64,000 nucleotides of DNA from Synaphobranchus kaupii (lineage: Eukaryota > Chordata > Actinopteri > Anguilliformes > Synaphobranchidae). Each line of letters opens with the position of its first letter. The stretch's first letter is position 1. The DNA is taken from NCBI GenBank assembly GCA_029718625.1, contig CM056380.1, positions 13,818,786 to 13,882,785 of the forward strand, given 5' to 3'. The notes beneath the pieces are model-generated. The model saw only the letters and a list, made by a program, of their open reading frames with translations. It made no database searches and was not told the origin of the DNA. Of this stretch, positions 1 through 11,690 are shown piece after piece. The position numbers and the translations under genes are program-made.

Positions 1-515
1 ACAAGAGCCCCTTTGGCTGCAGGGAACATTTCAATAAGTGGAATTTGCCGTGATATATTCAGCACAACTCTATCAACAAGCAGGGAGGGCCATATTCATT
101 TTAAAAATGGAACTCTTTGATTGGCTAGCAGTGCTTCCTTACTGTATTCTGGTTGGTTAAGGATATTTACTGTGCACAGAGGTTAGGTACTCCAATCAGA
201 TCAATGCATATATGCTCAATTTTGCGCAGTACCAGGCCCTAACAAATTATGATAAGTTACATTACATTCACTTGGCATATACTCTCTCCAGAGCGACATA
301 CAGAAATAGTGGAGAACATCAGTGTTGATCTCAGGATTATTAAAATGTGGTACCACCAAGAAGGCAGAGGCCCAATTATAATCAATAAGTGTAATGTTAA
401 CCTAACAAATGACAATTTGTATTGTAAAAGAAGATATAACCTTACAGCTATATCAGTAACATTATCCAAAAGGACATGCGGAGAAAAAAAGAGAAAAGGA
501 AGGGTTATCTAAAGG
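1..515. other. Unique non-coding sequence at window start
   Basis: No gene, repeat or terminal-repeat structure was recognised. The short open frames on both strands (for example 249-512) have no family resemblance and look random. The sequence runs directly into the 23-bp minisatellite. Confidence 0.5.
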
Positions 516-1885
516 GTCTGCTACAGAGACTGTTCCAGGTGTGCTACAGAGACTGTTCCAGGTGTGCTACAGAGACTGTTACATGTGTGCTACAGAGACT
601 GTTCCAGGTGTGCTACAGATACTGTTACAGGTGTGCTACAGAGACTGTTACAGGTGAGCTACAGAGACTGTTCCAGGTGTGCTACAGAGACTGTTCCAGG
701 TGTGCTACAGAGACTGTTACAGGTGTGCTACAGAGACTGTTACAGGTGTGCTACAGAGACTGTTACAGGTGTGCTACAGAGACTGTTACAGGTGAGCTAC
801 AGAGACTGTTCCAGGTGAGCTACATAGACTGTTCCAGGTGTGCTACAGAGACTGTTCCAGGTGTGCTACAGAGACTGTTCCAGGTGTGCTACAGAGACTG
901 TTACAGGTGTGCTACAGAGACTGTTACAGGTGTGCTACAGAGACTGTCCCAGGTGTGCTACAGAGACTGTTCCAGGTGTGCTACAGAGACTGTTCCAGGT
1001 GAGCTACAGAGACTGTTCCAGGTGTGCTACAGAGACTGTTCCAGGTGAGCTACAGAGACTGTTCCAGGTGTGCTACAGAGACTGTTCCAGGTGTGCTACA
1101 GAGACGGTTCCAGGTGTGCTACAGAGACTGTTCCAGGTCTGCTACAGAGACTGTTACAGGTGTGCTACAGAAACTGTTCCAGGTGTGCTACAGAGACTGT
1201 TCCAGGTGAGCTACAGAGACTGTTCCAGGTGTGCTACAGAGACTGTTACAGGTGAGCTACAGAGACTGTTACAGGTGTGCTACAGAGACTGTTCCAGGTG
1301 TGCTACAGAGACTGTTACAGGTGTGCTACAGAGACTGTTCCAGGTGTGCTACAGAGACTGTTACAGGTGAGCTACAGAGACTGTTCCAGGTGTGCTACAG
1401 AGACTGTTACAGGTGTGCTACAGAGACTGTTACATGTGTGCTACAGAGAGTGTTACAGGTGAGCTACAGAGACTGTTCCAGGTGTGCTACAGAATCTGTT
1501 ACAGGTGAGCTACAGAGACTGTTCCAGGTGTGCTACAGAGACTGTTACAGGTGAGCTACAGAGACTGTTCCAGGTGTGCTACAGAGACTGTTCCAGGTGT
1601 GCTACAGAGCCTGTTCCAGGTGTGCTACAGAGACTGTTACAGGTGTGCTACAGAGACTGTTCCAGGTGTGCTACAGAGACTGTTCCAGGTGTGCTACAGA
1701 GACTGTTACAGGTGAGCTACAGAGACTGTTACAGGTGTGCTACAGAGACTGTTCCAGGTGTGCTACAGAGACTGTTCCAGGTGTGCTACAGAGACTGTTC
1801 CAGGTGAGCTACAGAGACTGTTACAGGTGTGCTACAGAGACTGTTCCAGGTGTGCTACAGAGACTGTTCCAGGTGTGCTACAGAG
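516..1885. repeat. 23-bp minisatellite, left block (about 60 units)
   Basis: Tandem units of GTGCTACAGAGACTGTTCCA plus GGT (23 bp). The main variants are TTCCAG versus TTACAG and GTGTGC versus GTGAGC. Since 23 is not a multiple of 3 and the unit lacks stops in the plus-strand phases, all three forward frames stay open for long distances and give the same 23-residue repeating peptide. This explains the many overlapping forward frames, none of which is likely to be a gene. The array continues at 2687 after an inserted transposon. Confidence 0.95.
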
Positions 1886-2686
1886 CAGTGGTGTAACGTC
1901 GGCTGTAAAATAGGCCTTCGGTAACCTTACCTTTATATGGGTATTACTCTTAACCTGTTTCTACTTATAGTTCTTAATTATCAATCAAGCAATTCAATAA
2001 CTGAATAACAAACAGCAATGTTTTTCTGTGCTAGTATTTTTCTTTGCTTCACAAAATGGGTAGCACTTAAATATATGTAGCGACGGCCTGCGCGTTGGAA
2101 AAAGTGGGGATTACTTGTTTCCGTTTATTTAGATTCAGTAGCCTAACAATCAATCCATTCATTCTCTGAATAATCAAGACCAATTTGTAGCCTATAATGA
2201 TTTAGAAATGATAAAGACAAAGAGACAATTTAAGATTGTTTAACAAGGATCAGGCAAAGAATTGTAATTCATTTTAAGACGACACTAAAATTAGTCAAAG
2301 CGATTTAAACATTAGAAAGCATAAATTTAAAGAGGACAGCCTCTTAAGTGTCTCGAATCGTTGAGAACAGCGCATAATACAGGCTAGAAATACTCATTTA
2401 CGAAAATCTACGTTGAACATTTAAACATGGAGCATTTAAAAGTCAGAATCTTCGCATGATAACACATCATAAATGTCGATATACAAAAATGCAACACAAG
2501 TTTATGTTGCACAGAACAATAATGCTATCTCAAAATAACTAATAATTTAGTTCTTGCTCTTGGTTATTGAGTGAATCAATTATTTGATTGACAATCAGGA
2601 AAAGTAAACGGAAACAGATTGAGAGTGATCATCCGTTAAAGGTAAGTTTATAGAAGGCCTAGTTCTACTCCCACGGTACGCCACTG
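1886..2686. mobile_element. Non-autonomous hAT-like DNA transposon (801 bp) inserted in the minisatellite
   Basis: The left end reads CAGTGGTGTAACGT and the right end, reverse-complemented, reads CAGTGGCGTACCGT, so the terminal repeats match at 12 of the first 14 positions. The octamer CTACAGAG is present immediately before (1878-1885) and after (2687-2694). It is an exact 8-bp target-site duplication taken from the minisatellite unit. An 8-bp duplication and CAGTGG termini are hallmarks of the hAT superfamily. The interior has no transposase frame, so the copy is non-autonomous. Confidence 0.88.
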
Positions 2687-2866
2687 CTACAGAGACTGTT
2701 ACAGGTGTGCTACAGAGACTGTTACAGGTGAGCTACAGAGACTGTTACAGGTGTGCTACAGAGACAGTTACAGGTGTGCTACAGAGACTGTTACAGGTGA
2801 GCTACAAAAGACAGTTACAGGTGTGCTATAGAGACTGTTACAGGTGTGCTACAGAGACTGTTACAT
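2687..2866. repeat. 23-bp minisatellite, right block (about 8 units)
   Basis: Same unit as the block at 516-1885, resuming with the duplicated octamer CTACAGAG. Nearly all units here are the TTACAG variant, whereas the left block mixes TTCCAG and TTACAG. The array ends by decaying into unique sequence at about 2866. Confidence 0.93.
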
Positions 2867-3059
2867 ATGAACCTAATACAATGACTATGTGGGCAAGGAC
2901 AGGACAAAGTACCAAACTCAACACACGAGAGATTAATGACTCAGTGGCGTGGGATGGATTGGGAAGTGTTAACATAAAAACAAGGGAGGTGAATCTGTAC
3001 TGATCAGGTTTGATTTATGTGATCGTAGGGGAGAGGGAAACACCTGTAAGGAGACTACT

Positions 3060-3275
3060 GAGCATTTCTACAGAGCCATCATGGATGCACTTCCTATATG
3101 TACTGTACTCCCTATTATATCAGAATCTTATAGAGGCATTTCTCCAGAGCCATCATGAATGCACTTCTTGTATTTACTCCCTATTATATCTGAATCTTAT
3201 AGAAGCAGTTCTCCAGAGCCATCATCGATACACTTCCTGTATTTACTCCCTATTATATCAGAAGCTTATGCTGCA
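3060..3275. repeat. 70-73-bp tandem repeat, three copies
   Basis: Three diverged copies of a unit containing CAGAGCCATCATNNAT, ACTTCYTGTAT and CTCCCTATTATATC. The CCATCAT cores are near 3076, 3149 and 3219. Two more isolated copies of the core GGCATTTCTCCAGAG lie near 3729 and 3784, so the motif was once more widespread here. Confidence 0.75.
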
Positions 3276-4368
3276 TTCTGGACAACTCAGAAAGCCGGAA
3301 TTTCCAACCTCATAATAGGAAAATGGAACGCCGCTTGATTTTGGAGCACCAGCTAGGATATTCGAGTGGATTTCAACAACTCTGACTTCACCGAGAGGTG
3401 TCATATGATGTCACACAATCATGGCTACATGTATGAATTGTAAACAATAGTTTCTAGACAATTTCAAGTTATTAAAATACATACATTGTTGACTAAATTT
3501 TCCTATACGGCGTGATTATAAAACCTGTTATGCTTGCAGAGACAGGTGTGTAACCACACAGATTAGAAGAGAGATTAATCACTAAATTAGCAGGTCCGCA
3601 AGCATAGCTGTTCAACCTATGCATTTCTACATGTATGCAGGCGTTATCCTTCGAGCTCTGGACACTGTGGAACGCTTTAAGGTTGGAAGTCGGAAAAATC
3701 AGGTCACAACTTCCCACACATCTATGGGGGCATTTCTCCAGAGAAGGGAGGGTGCATTTTTCGACTATTGGGACACACCCAGAGGCATTTCTCCAGAGCC
3801 ATCATGGCTGAAAGGTGTGGAGGTTAGAGAGGAGAGTTGGAGAACCTGTCGATATCACATATGAATCATCCTTCTCTTACGCTCAGGTCTCATACCAGTG
3901 TTATCGGAACAGAGTTATTTTCTTCAGCAGGACGGTGTGCGGCGTGTGACCAAACAGGAGCACAGAATGCATTTCACTTTGGGTGTTGGGCCAAAGATGC
4001 GTTCGGGACCCCAGTTTGAGGGCAGAGCCTGGACTGTCGATACCCCATCTCTCAGTGACAGGAGGAAATTGAGAAGTGTGATTGTAAGCAGCCGTCTCTT
4101 AGCAACAAGTTTGGCAGTGGATAAGAATAAAAGGTTTTTATTTATTTTTTTTTATTTTTAGGAATGCTAAGGCTAATATCTATTTCAATAGCAAAATATC
4201 GACTATTTAACCTGGAAAAAAAACCCAGTTGAGTTGGAAATCTCTTTTACAAGGGGAACCTCAGATGAAAAGCAAAGTTACAGTGACAGTCGGGAAGACA
4301 GTCGTATAAACAGGAATTCACAGCAGGGATTAAAAGCAGCACTTCACACAGTCAGTGTGTTATCGTTT
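3276..4368. other. Unique sequence, no gene recognised
   Basis: Apart from the two GGCATTTCTCCAGAG cores near 3729 and 3784, nothing structured was seen. Open frames of 60-87 codons at 3619-4161 overlap one another and have no recognisable motif. Confidence 0.45.
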
Positions 4369-5009
4369 AGCGGTCCCCAACCCTGTTCCTGGAGATCTAA
4401 CGTCCTGTAGGTTTTCATTTCAACCCTTGGCACACCTGATTTTACCAATTAGCAGCTCAATGAGATCTCTCGGGCTGTGTCCGAATCAGCACCCTTCCAT
4501 ACTATTAAATAGGCTTGTTGAGTAGACAGGATGAAAAAGTCGTTAAGTAGGCAAAATCTTCTCTAACTATAGTATACTTAAAACCCCCGTATGATACACT
4601 TACTTCCAGGATTTCGCTGAGTATATTCAGGAGCACACTTTTCAAGAAGTATTTTGGTCGCATAGATATGACGCGAAGCGCAGCTTTGCTGACGTTTTCC
4701 TTCAAATACAAGAAAAAACAACACATGACATGGCAAGGGTGGGATGTCTTACGACACTTCCACAGTACGTTGGAAAATAGTATGGCAGATAAATTTTGCG
4801 TACTGCACGTCGCGTGCTAAACAGTGCCTATTAAACAGCACACATCTGCCAGTGCACTGTACGCAGGAGACAGGACGCAGTAGATAGGGCACAGTAGATA
4901 GGGCTCTGATTTGGACACAGCCTAGCTGTTGAATGAGGTGTACTTTGTTAATGTTGGAGTGAAAATATACAGGATGTTAGCTCTCCAGGAACAGGGTTTG
5001 GGACCACTG
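4369..5009. mobile_element. hAT-like MITE with long terminal inverted repeats, interrupted by a nested element
   Basis: The left end AGCGGTCCCCAACCCTGTTC and the reverse-complemented right end (CAGTGGTCCCAAACCCTGTTC) stay alignable for about 55 bp, down to the shared TTTTCA(T/C)T(T/C)CAAC. This form of end, a hAT-like start followed by CCAACCCTGTTCCTGGAGA, is common in fish MITEs. No exact target duplication could be fixed at the outer boundary. A second inverted-repeat element sits inside at 4472-4922. Removing it joins GATCTCT to TAGCTGTTGAATGAGG, a plausible intact MITE interior. Confidence 0.75.
4472..4922. mobile_element. Nested terminal-inverted-repeat element inside the 4369-5009 MITE
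   Basis: The left terminus GGGCTGTGTCCGAATCAG faces a right terminus whose reverse complement is GGCTGTGTCCAAATCAGAG, giving about 20-bp terminal repeats. The flanks inside the host MITE are GATCTCTC and TAGCTG, too short to fix a target duplication; a 2-3-bp one is possible. The termini and a short duplication would suit a PIF/Harbinger-type MITE. That class assignment is an inference. Confidence 0.6.
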
Positions 5010-6294
5010 ATTTAGCGGTTTAAAATCAACAGGTAGAATTAGCATTTGTAGTTTGAGCTTATTTATAAGCTGTTCCACTATGAAGAGTGGCTGAAAGCAG
5101 TCTTCTCAAGTTCAGCAGAGTGTCAAGAAACTCACAACAGAGCGTTGCAGAAAATAGAATATCATGTCAAAGGTGCCAAATTCTACCTTTCTCGTTCACA
5201 ACCATATTGATCTACTCCTCACCTAAATGTTCTCTTTAGCGAAATGCTTCCTTCGGTCAAAAACATAACATTTAAAAAGATAAATAATTAATACCTTCAC
5301 TCATGGCCATCAGTAGAAAACAATGACGACATTTAAAATAATAAGTGGAAGCACTTCAATAAATCACCACAGACTGTTGGAGAAGCATGGTTGTTTTCTC
5401 TCTATAAACATTTTTTGCTGAAAGTACTCTAGAACGAGAGTAAATCACTTTAATCAACTTTAATTTAAAAAGCTTAGCCCTTGCTATTGTCGAATGTTGA
5501 CTAGGAAATTAGTTTCTCAACAGGGGGGTTGCCAAACTGCCATTAAAGCTTGGTATCCATTTTGTTAATAAATCTGTCGTAATGAAAAACCAGGCAAATA
5601 ATTGTATATTTTAATACAAGACTCGGATCTGTCCCGGTATGGGAAACAGGTGGTAGGATGAGGGTTTTTAATTAGATTAAGGTACAGTGCCAGCACATAT
5701 CCTTACTCAGTATTACTCTGACCGATAAAGAACAGGATCTTTGGTCAGTTTACATGACATTCGCAGAACAGATGGATGAATACAACAGCATGGCGCTACA
5801 TGTTCAGCGGCTGCATAGCTCTGCTAACCTGGCTACCAAGCAGAACTTTATCAGTGTGCACATACTGTATGTGTGGAGCATTTCTGACGCGAGCCGTGTG
5901 AACATTTTTACACCAAAGAAAGTCTGCACAGGTTGTAATAGAATGGAAACAACCATAAGGATAACAGGAGGAGAGGCTAACCTTAATAAGTGGATTTTCT
6001 TGTGTGCTGCATTAGGTTGTTATTTACTTGGGATTCCCAAATTATTTCAGCGAGCTTACCAGGTCCCCTATAAGAAAAAGTACCCAGCTGCCATGCTCAC
6101 ATAGCAAATTGCCCGTCTTGTTATCCCAACTTCTATACTTAATAACTAGGCACTTTGAGGAGTGTAGATATACAAGCGAATTAAGGGGATACTACAGAGG
6201 CCCAATGAAGGACAAATGATCTAAAATAATATTCATAGCAAGCTAACTTTACACAAAAATGAACTACGGTCAAATGATTCCACCAGATAAAACA
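5010..6294. other. Unique AT-rich sequence
   Basis: No gene or repeat was recognised. A 116-codon forward frame at 5754-6104 has no motif and no identifiable splice or promoter context, so it is not called as a gene. Confidence 0.4.
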
Positions 6295-6434
6295 GCAGGA
6301 TTACTGAGTTAGCTGGATAACTGCACTGAGTAAAACCCGGAACCCTCCCAAACCTGGAACATGGACTGGAAGAAAAAGAGCCGTTTCCGGGTTTTACTTG
6401 GTGCAGTGTTATCCAGCTAACTCAGTAATCCTGC
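6295..6434. mobile_element. Hairpin MITE, GCAGGATTACTGAGTTAGCT family, copy 1
   Basis: The left arm starts GCAGGATTACTGAGTTAGCT and the right arm is its near-perfect reverse complement. The pairing continues through TGGATAAC and AAAACCCGGAA for about 50 bp per arm around a loop of about 40 bp. Two related copies lie at 7140-7356 and 28126-28297. This copy lacks the outer GGGGG(T/C)TATGC(T)ACGAA terminus seen in the others. Confidence 0.82.
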
Positions 6435-7139
6435 TTTGTGAAATACTCCACTGGAATGTAAATGGTAAAAATATAGTCGACCAGCGAGCAAAATGAATAA
6501 ATAAACAAACAAAATGGGGTTTGCTGCAAAATATGAATTTTACACTTTTGAAAATATATTAATTATTTAATTATTTATTTATTTTGCAACAGTTTAAACT
6601 ACAAGGCAAAACTGCAAGCTCATGTTAGTTAATGCAAAAAATGTGTTTTTATTTAGAGGTTAGGATGCAAGGATAGGACGTGCATATTTTTATACTAGTG
6701 ATTTATCGCGTAATGCATTTTACTTTCCTCTCCTGATCCACAGGCAGAATCAGGAATAAAACGTGATGGTACCGACTATACAAAACTAGCCACATAGATA
6801 ATGACACAAGCACTGTGGGTGGACAGAGCCAGACTCATGTTGGGAACAGTTGTAAAATATAAATGAATGTGTCATTTAGATACAACATCATAACACATTT
6901 GGAACTGCTTAGGGATAATTAAAGCAGAATTATCTAAATTAATGCAAACGCTGTAACAGACAGATAATTGAATTCCAGACCGCAGGACTTTGAGGTAAAG
7001 ACTCGCATGGTTACTTGTTGTTCATGCAAACGGACACGTACAAGCAAATATGTCTGAGAAACAGAGAAGAGGGCGGCTGCAGAGAGACCTCACATAAATG
7101 TACACGTACCAATGTTTTTGTTTATCTTTTGCTTAACCA

Positions 7140-7356
7140 GGGGGCTATGCTACGAAGCAGGATTACTGAGTTAGCTGGATAACTACACTGGGTAAGAGAA
7201 GCAGGATTACTGAGTTAGCTGGATAACTGCACTGTGTAAAACCTGGAACAGCTTGTTTTTTTACTTCAGTCCATGTTCCAGATTTAGAGGGTTCCGGGTT
7301 TTACTCAGTACAGTTATCCAGCTAACTCAGTAATCTTGCTTCATGGTATAGCCCCC
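7140..7356. mobile_element. Hairpin MITE, GCAGGATTACTGAGTTAGCT family, copy 2 with partial internal duplication
   Basis: The outer ends GGGGGCTATGCTACGAAGCA and (reverse-complemented) GGGGGCTATACCATGAAGCA define the full element. The left arm is present twice in tandem: GAAGCAGGATTACTGAG begins near 7154 and again near 7198, a duplication of about 45 bp. The flanks give no convincing target duplication. The interior AAAACCTGGAAC and GTTCCGGGTTTTAC matches the other two copies. Confidence 0.85.
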
Positions 7357-8000
7357 AGGAAAATCGGACTGCGGTCAAAATCTCTTCAACAAGGGGGACG
7401 TGACCAATGAGCCTAGTATAATGACCACGTATCAAAGTAAAAGCTTTACGCAACACACGCTTGGCGAGAAAAGGGTTCACATGACACGTGCAGTGAAGGA
7501 ACTCATCGGCTGACGATGGAGAAAGATGAAATAAGAAATTATTTACTGATATGAAAATGAATAATACCATGAATCACCACAGCTGCATATTAACACGGGT
7601 TTCCAAAGTACCGTACTAACATGGGATTTGCTGCATATTCATTTTAGGGAGGTCTTGACTGCAGAGTACAATTTTAGTTCCGTGTCCACTGATCCCCAGA
7701 AAATCTCCTGCTAGTCCCGAAGTTCAGTGTTTTCTCCACTGTTGTGCACATGCTCTTGAGTGGAGTTCAGACAGACTTAAAGGTGTAGGCACAGCGAAAA
7801 CAGAGAATGGAAAAGTTTCAATATTTGACATGGGCTAATTTTTTTAATTCCTGAAACATCTGTGAATGTAATGAATACAACACAAAGCTCATATAAACAA
7901 GACAAGGGTTTACTGAAAGTCTCAAGAAAATCCTGTGCTAGTCTCCAGGGCATGGGGCAATTGACCTGGTGTGTTTAAAATGCATCAAAGTACATTCTCT
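7357..8000. other. Unique sequence, nothing recognised
   Basis: No structured repeat or coding signal was found between the MITE and the 31-bp minisatellite. Confidence 0.4.
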
Positions 8001-9311
8001 CTCCACCTCCCTACATTAGAGTGGCCTTTACCGCCACCTCCCTACATCAGAGTGGCCTTTACCACCACCTCCCTACATCAGAGCAGCCTTTACCACCACC
8101 TCCCTACCTCAAAGTGGCCTTTCCCACCACCTCCCTACATCAGAGCAGCCTTTACCTCCACCTCCCTACATTGGAGTGGCCTTTACCACCACCTCCCTAC
8201 ATCAGAGCGGCCTTTACCGCCACCTCCCTACATCAGTGGCCTTTCCCACCACCTCCCTACATCAGTGTCCTTTACCTCCACCTCCCTACATCAGAGTGGC
8301 CTATACCGCCACCTCCCTACATCAGTGGCCTTTCCCACCACCTCCCTACATCAGAGTGTCCTTTACCTCCACCTCCCTACATCAGAGTGGCCTATACCAC
8401 CACCTCCCTACATCAGAGCAACCTTTACCACCACCTCCCTACATCAGTGGCCTTTCCCACCACCTCCCTACATCAGAGGCCTTTCCCACCACCTCCCTAC
8501 ATCAGAGCAGCCTTTACCACCACCTCCCTACATCAGAGTGGCCTTTCCCACCACCTCCCTACATCAGAGTGGCCTTTACCTCCACCTCCCTACATCAGAG
8601 TGGCCTTTACCACCACCTCCCTACATCAGAGCAGCCTTTACCACCACCTCCCTACATCAGAGTGGCCTTTCCCACCACCTCCCTACATCAGAGTGGCCTT
8701 TCCCACCACCTCCCTACATCAGAGCAGCCTTTACCACCACCTCCCTACATCAGAGAGACCTTTCCCACCACCTCCCTACATCAGAGCAGCCTTTACCACC
8801 ACCTCCCTACATCAGAGCAGCCTTTACCACCACCTCCCTACATCAGTGACCTTTACCACCACCTCCCTACATCAGAGCGGCCTTTACCACCACCTCCCTA
8901 CATCAGAGTGGCCTTTACCTCCACCTCCCTACATCAGTGGCCTTTACCTCCACCTCCCTACATCAGAGTGGCCTTTACCACCACCTCCCTACATCAGAGC
9001 GGCCTTTACCACCACCTCCCTACATCAGAGTGGCCTTTACCACCACCTCCCTACATCAGTGGCCTTTACCACCACCTCCCTACATCAGTGGCCTTTACCT
9101 CCCACCTCCCTACATCAGAGTGGCTTTTACCACCACCTCCCTACATCAGAGCGGCCTTTACCACCACCTCCCTACATCAGAGTGGCCTTTACCTCCACCT
9201 CCCTACATCAGAGTGGCCTTTACCACCACCTCCCTACATCAGAGTGCCCTTTACCACCACCTCCCTACATCAGAGCGGCCTTTACCGCCACCTCCCTACA
9301 TCAGAGTGGCT
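8001..9311. repeat. 31-bp minisatellite (about 42 units)
   Basis: Tandem units of CACCTCCCTACATCAGAGTG plus GCCTTTACCAC (31 bp). Sub-variants carry CATCAGTGGCC (3 bp shorter) or differ at TTTACC/TTTCCC and AGAGTGG/AGAGCAG. The unit is pyrimidine-rich on the plus strand and contains no in-phase stops there. All three forward frames are therefore open (the longest runs 8021-9430) and encode one proline-rich repeat. There are no start-context, splice or flanking coding signals, so it is a non-coding satellite. Confidence 0.95.
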
Positions 9312-10334
9312 TCCATTTTGGAGGTGCAACCATTTTGGCCTCGTTTCCACGCAGTCTTCTTTCCTCCATGCTGCTGGTCAGCAGACCGATGCGTCAGGCT
9401 GATAAAGTAGCCTGTCATCGACCATGCTGATGGGCAGAACCATCTATTATCAATGAGCACAAGTCCGTCAGAGCAGTCCAGATCCCCAGGCCAGGTGCTG
9501 GGTCTGTACAACATAATAACGTGTCTGAGCCAACACAAGTTCCGCCGATGGACATTCTGCTAATAAAACAAAACCAACAAATACAATCCAAGCAATACCT
9601 TCCAACGGGGATGGCAATACATTCAATCTCTGCGTTGTGTGAATAGTTGTTCCATGGCCTCTCTCTATAGAATCTAATAACAGAACTGCTGCATTCAGCG
9701 TCAACTACAGAACACGGAGCATTACAAAGCCATCAACACATCCCCCTGTGTGATTTAAGAGCCCAATGGACCAGGATCACATTACTTCCAGGTTTCACAT
9801 TGCATTTTTTCAGTCAGACGGATAGATTTCGAGTTCAACTATAATCTACTGTAACTATAAAGTAAGCTTTAATCTGGTTTTTGGAAGAGTAGTTCAGATA
9901 ATTTCTTGAAAAAAAGCATAGCTTAGCTAGAACCATTTTAGCTATTTCAGCCACTTTCTTTAAAAGTGGTCAGTAAGAAAATGCATATCAGAATATTTGC
10001 ATCTGTGGATATCTATGTTTATAGGATATCTACATCTGAGGATATTGACATTTAGAGGAAATCTACATTTAGAGAATATGCACATTTGTATGAATATGTG
10101 TTCCCAATGTAGCAAGGAATATATATTTTACATGAAGGACTAAAGGGAACAATAGTACTTTGGAAACAATTAGGGTTCTCACATAAACAGACAGTAGTCT
10201 TCACCCGCTAGACACACTATCAACACCACCCACATTGCTGAAGGTTAGTACTTCCTTCATCTTGTTTATATGTTACTTCAAACAGATGTGACGGCACCTT
10301 TTAGTCACATATCACCAATTGCCTTAATCCAACC
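9312..10334. other. Unique sequence between two minisatellites
   Basis: No gene was recognised. Around 10000-10090 there are loosely repeated hexamer-like phrases (GGATATCTA, GAGGATATTGACATTTAG), which look like a decayed short tandem repeat. Confidence 0.4.
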
Positions 10335-11690
10335 AATCAAACAGCCCCACACTCAGTACAGTACAGTCAAACAGCCCCACACTCAGTATAGTACAGTCAA
10401 ACAGCCCCACACTCCCTATAGTGCAGTCAAACAGCCCCACACTCAGGACAGTGCAGTCAAACAGCCCCGCACTCAGCATAGTACAGTCAAACAGCCCCAC
10501 ACTCAGTACAGTACAGTTAAACAGTCCCAGACTCAGTACAGTACAGTCAAACAGCCCCACACTCAGTACAGTGCAGTCAAACAGCCCCACACTCAGTATA
10601 GTAGTCAAACCAAACAGCCCCACACTAAGTATAGTACAGTCAAACAGTCCCACACTCAGTACAGTGCAGCCAAACAGCCCCACTCAGTACAGTACAGTCA
10701 AACAGCCCCACACTCAGTACAGTACAAACAGCCCCACACTCAGTACAGCACAGTCAAACAGCCCCCACACTCCGTACAGTACAGTCAAACAGCCCCACAC
10801 TCTGTAAAGTACAGTCAAACAGCCTCTACACTCAATACAGTCAAACAGCCTCTACACTCAATACAGTACAGTAAAACAGCCCCACACTCAGTACATTACA
10901 ATCTAACAGCCTATACACTTAGTACAGTACAGTCAAACAGCCTCTACACTCAGTACATTACAATCAAACAGCCTATACACTCAGTACAGTACAGTCAAAC
11001 AGCCTCTACACTCAGTACAGTAGTCAAACAGCCCCACACTCAGTACAGTACAGTCAAACAGCCCCACACTCAGTATAGTACAGTCAAACAGCCCCACACT
11101 CCCTATAGTGCAGTCAAACAGCCCCACACTCAGGACAGTGCAGTCAAACAGCCCCGCACTCAGCATAGTACAGTCAAACAGCCCCACACTCAGTACAGTA
11201 CAAACAGCCCCACACTCAGTACAGCACAGTCAAACAGCCCCCACACTCCGTACAGTACAGTCAAACAGCCCCACACTCTGTACAGTACAGTCAAACAGCC
11301 CCACACTCAGTACAGTCAAACAGCCTCTACACTCAATACAGTCAAACAGCCTCTACACTCAATACAGTACAGTAAAACAGCCCCACACTCAGTACATTAC
11401 AATCTAACAGCCTATACACTTAGTACAGTACAGTCAAACAGCCTCTACACTCAGTACATTACAATCAAACAGCCTATACACTCAGTACAGTAGTCAAACA
11501 GCCTCTACACTCAGTACAGTAAAACAGCCTATACACTCATTACAGTAAAACAGCCTATACACTCAGTACAGTACAGTCACACAGCCACTACACTCAGTAC
11601 ATTACAATCAAACAGCCTATACACTCAGTACAGTACAGCCAAACATCCTCTACACTCAGTACAATACAGTCAAACAGCCTCCACACTCAG
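10335..11690. repeat. 30-bp minisatellite with a higher-order duplication
   Basis: The basic unit is CAGTCAAACAGCCCCACACT plus CAGTACAGTA (30 bp). The unit is a multiple of three, so single frames stay open on each strand (forward 10270-11493 reads as a 10-residue repeat). An ordered series of variant units (CACTCAGTATAG, CACTCCCTATAG, CACTCAGGACAG, CGCACTCAGCATAG) appears near 10380-10510 and again in the same order near 11070-11200. A later series (CAGCACAGTC, CCCCCACACTCCG) appears near 10745 and 11220. This shows a segmental duplication of about 690 bp, later shortened by an internal deletion. Confidence 0.93.

Noticed and set aside
516..1885. CRISPR-like appearance of short regular repeats
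   Set aside because: The 23-bp units are directly adjacent with no unique spacers, and the genome is vertebrate. It is a minisatellite.
8021..9430. A 469-codon proline-rich open frame
   Set aside because: It is produced by the 31-bp minisatellite, which is open in all three forward frames. The frame has no coding context and its peptide changes phase-equivalently with each unit.
10270..11493. A 407-codon open frame encoding a 10-residue repeat
   Set aside because: It arises from the 30-bp minisatellite, whose length is a multiple of three. The opposite strand is open as well, and no splice or promoter signals are visible.
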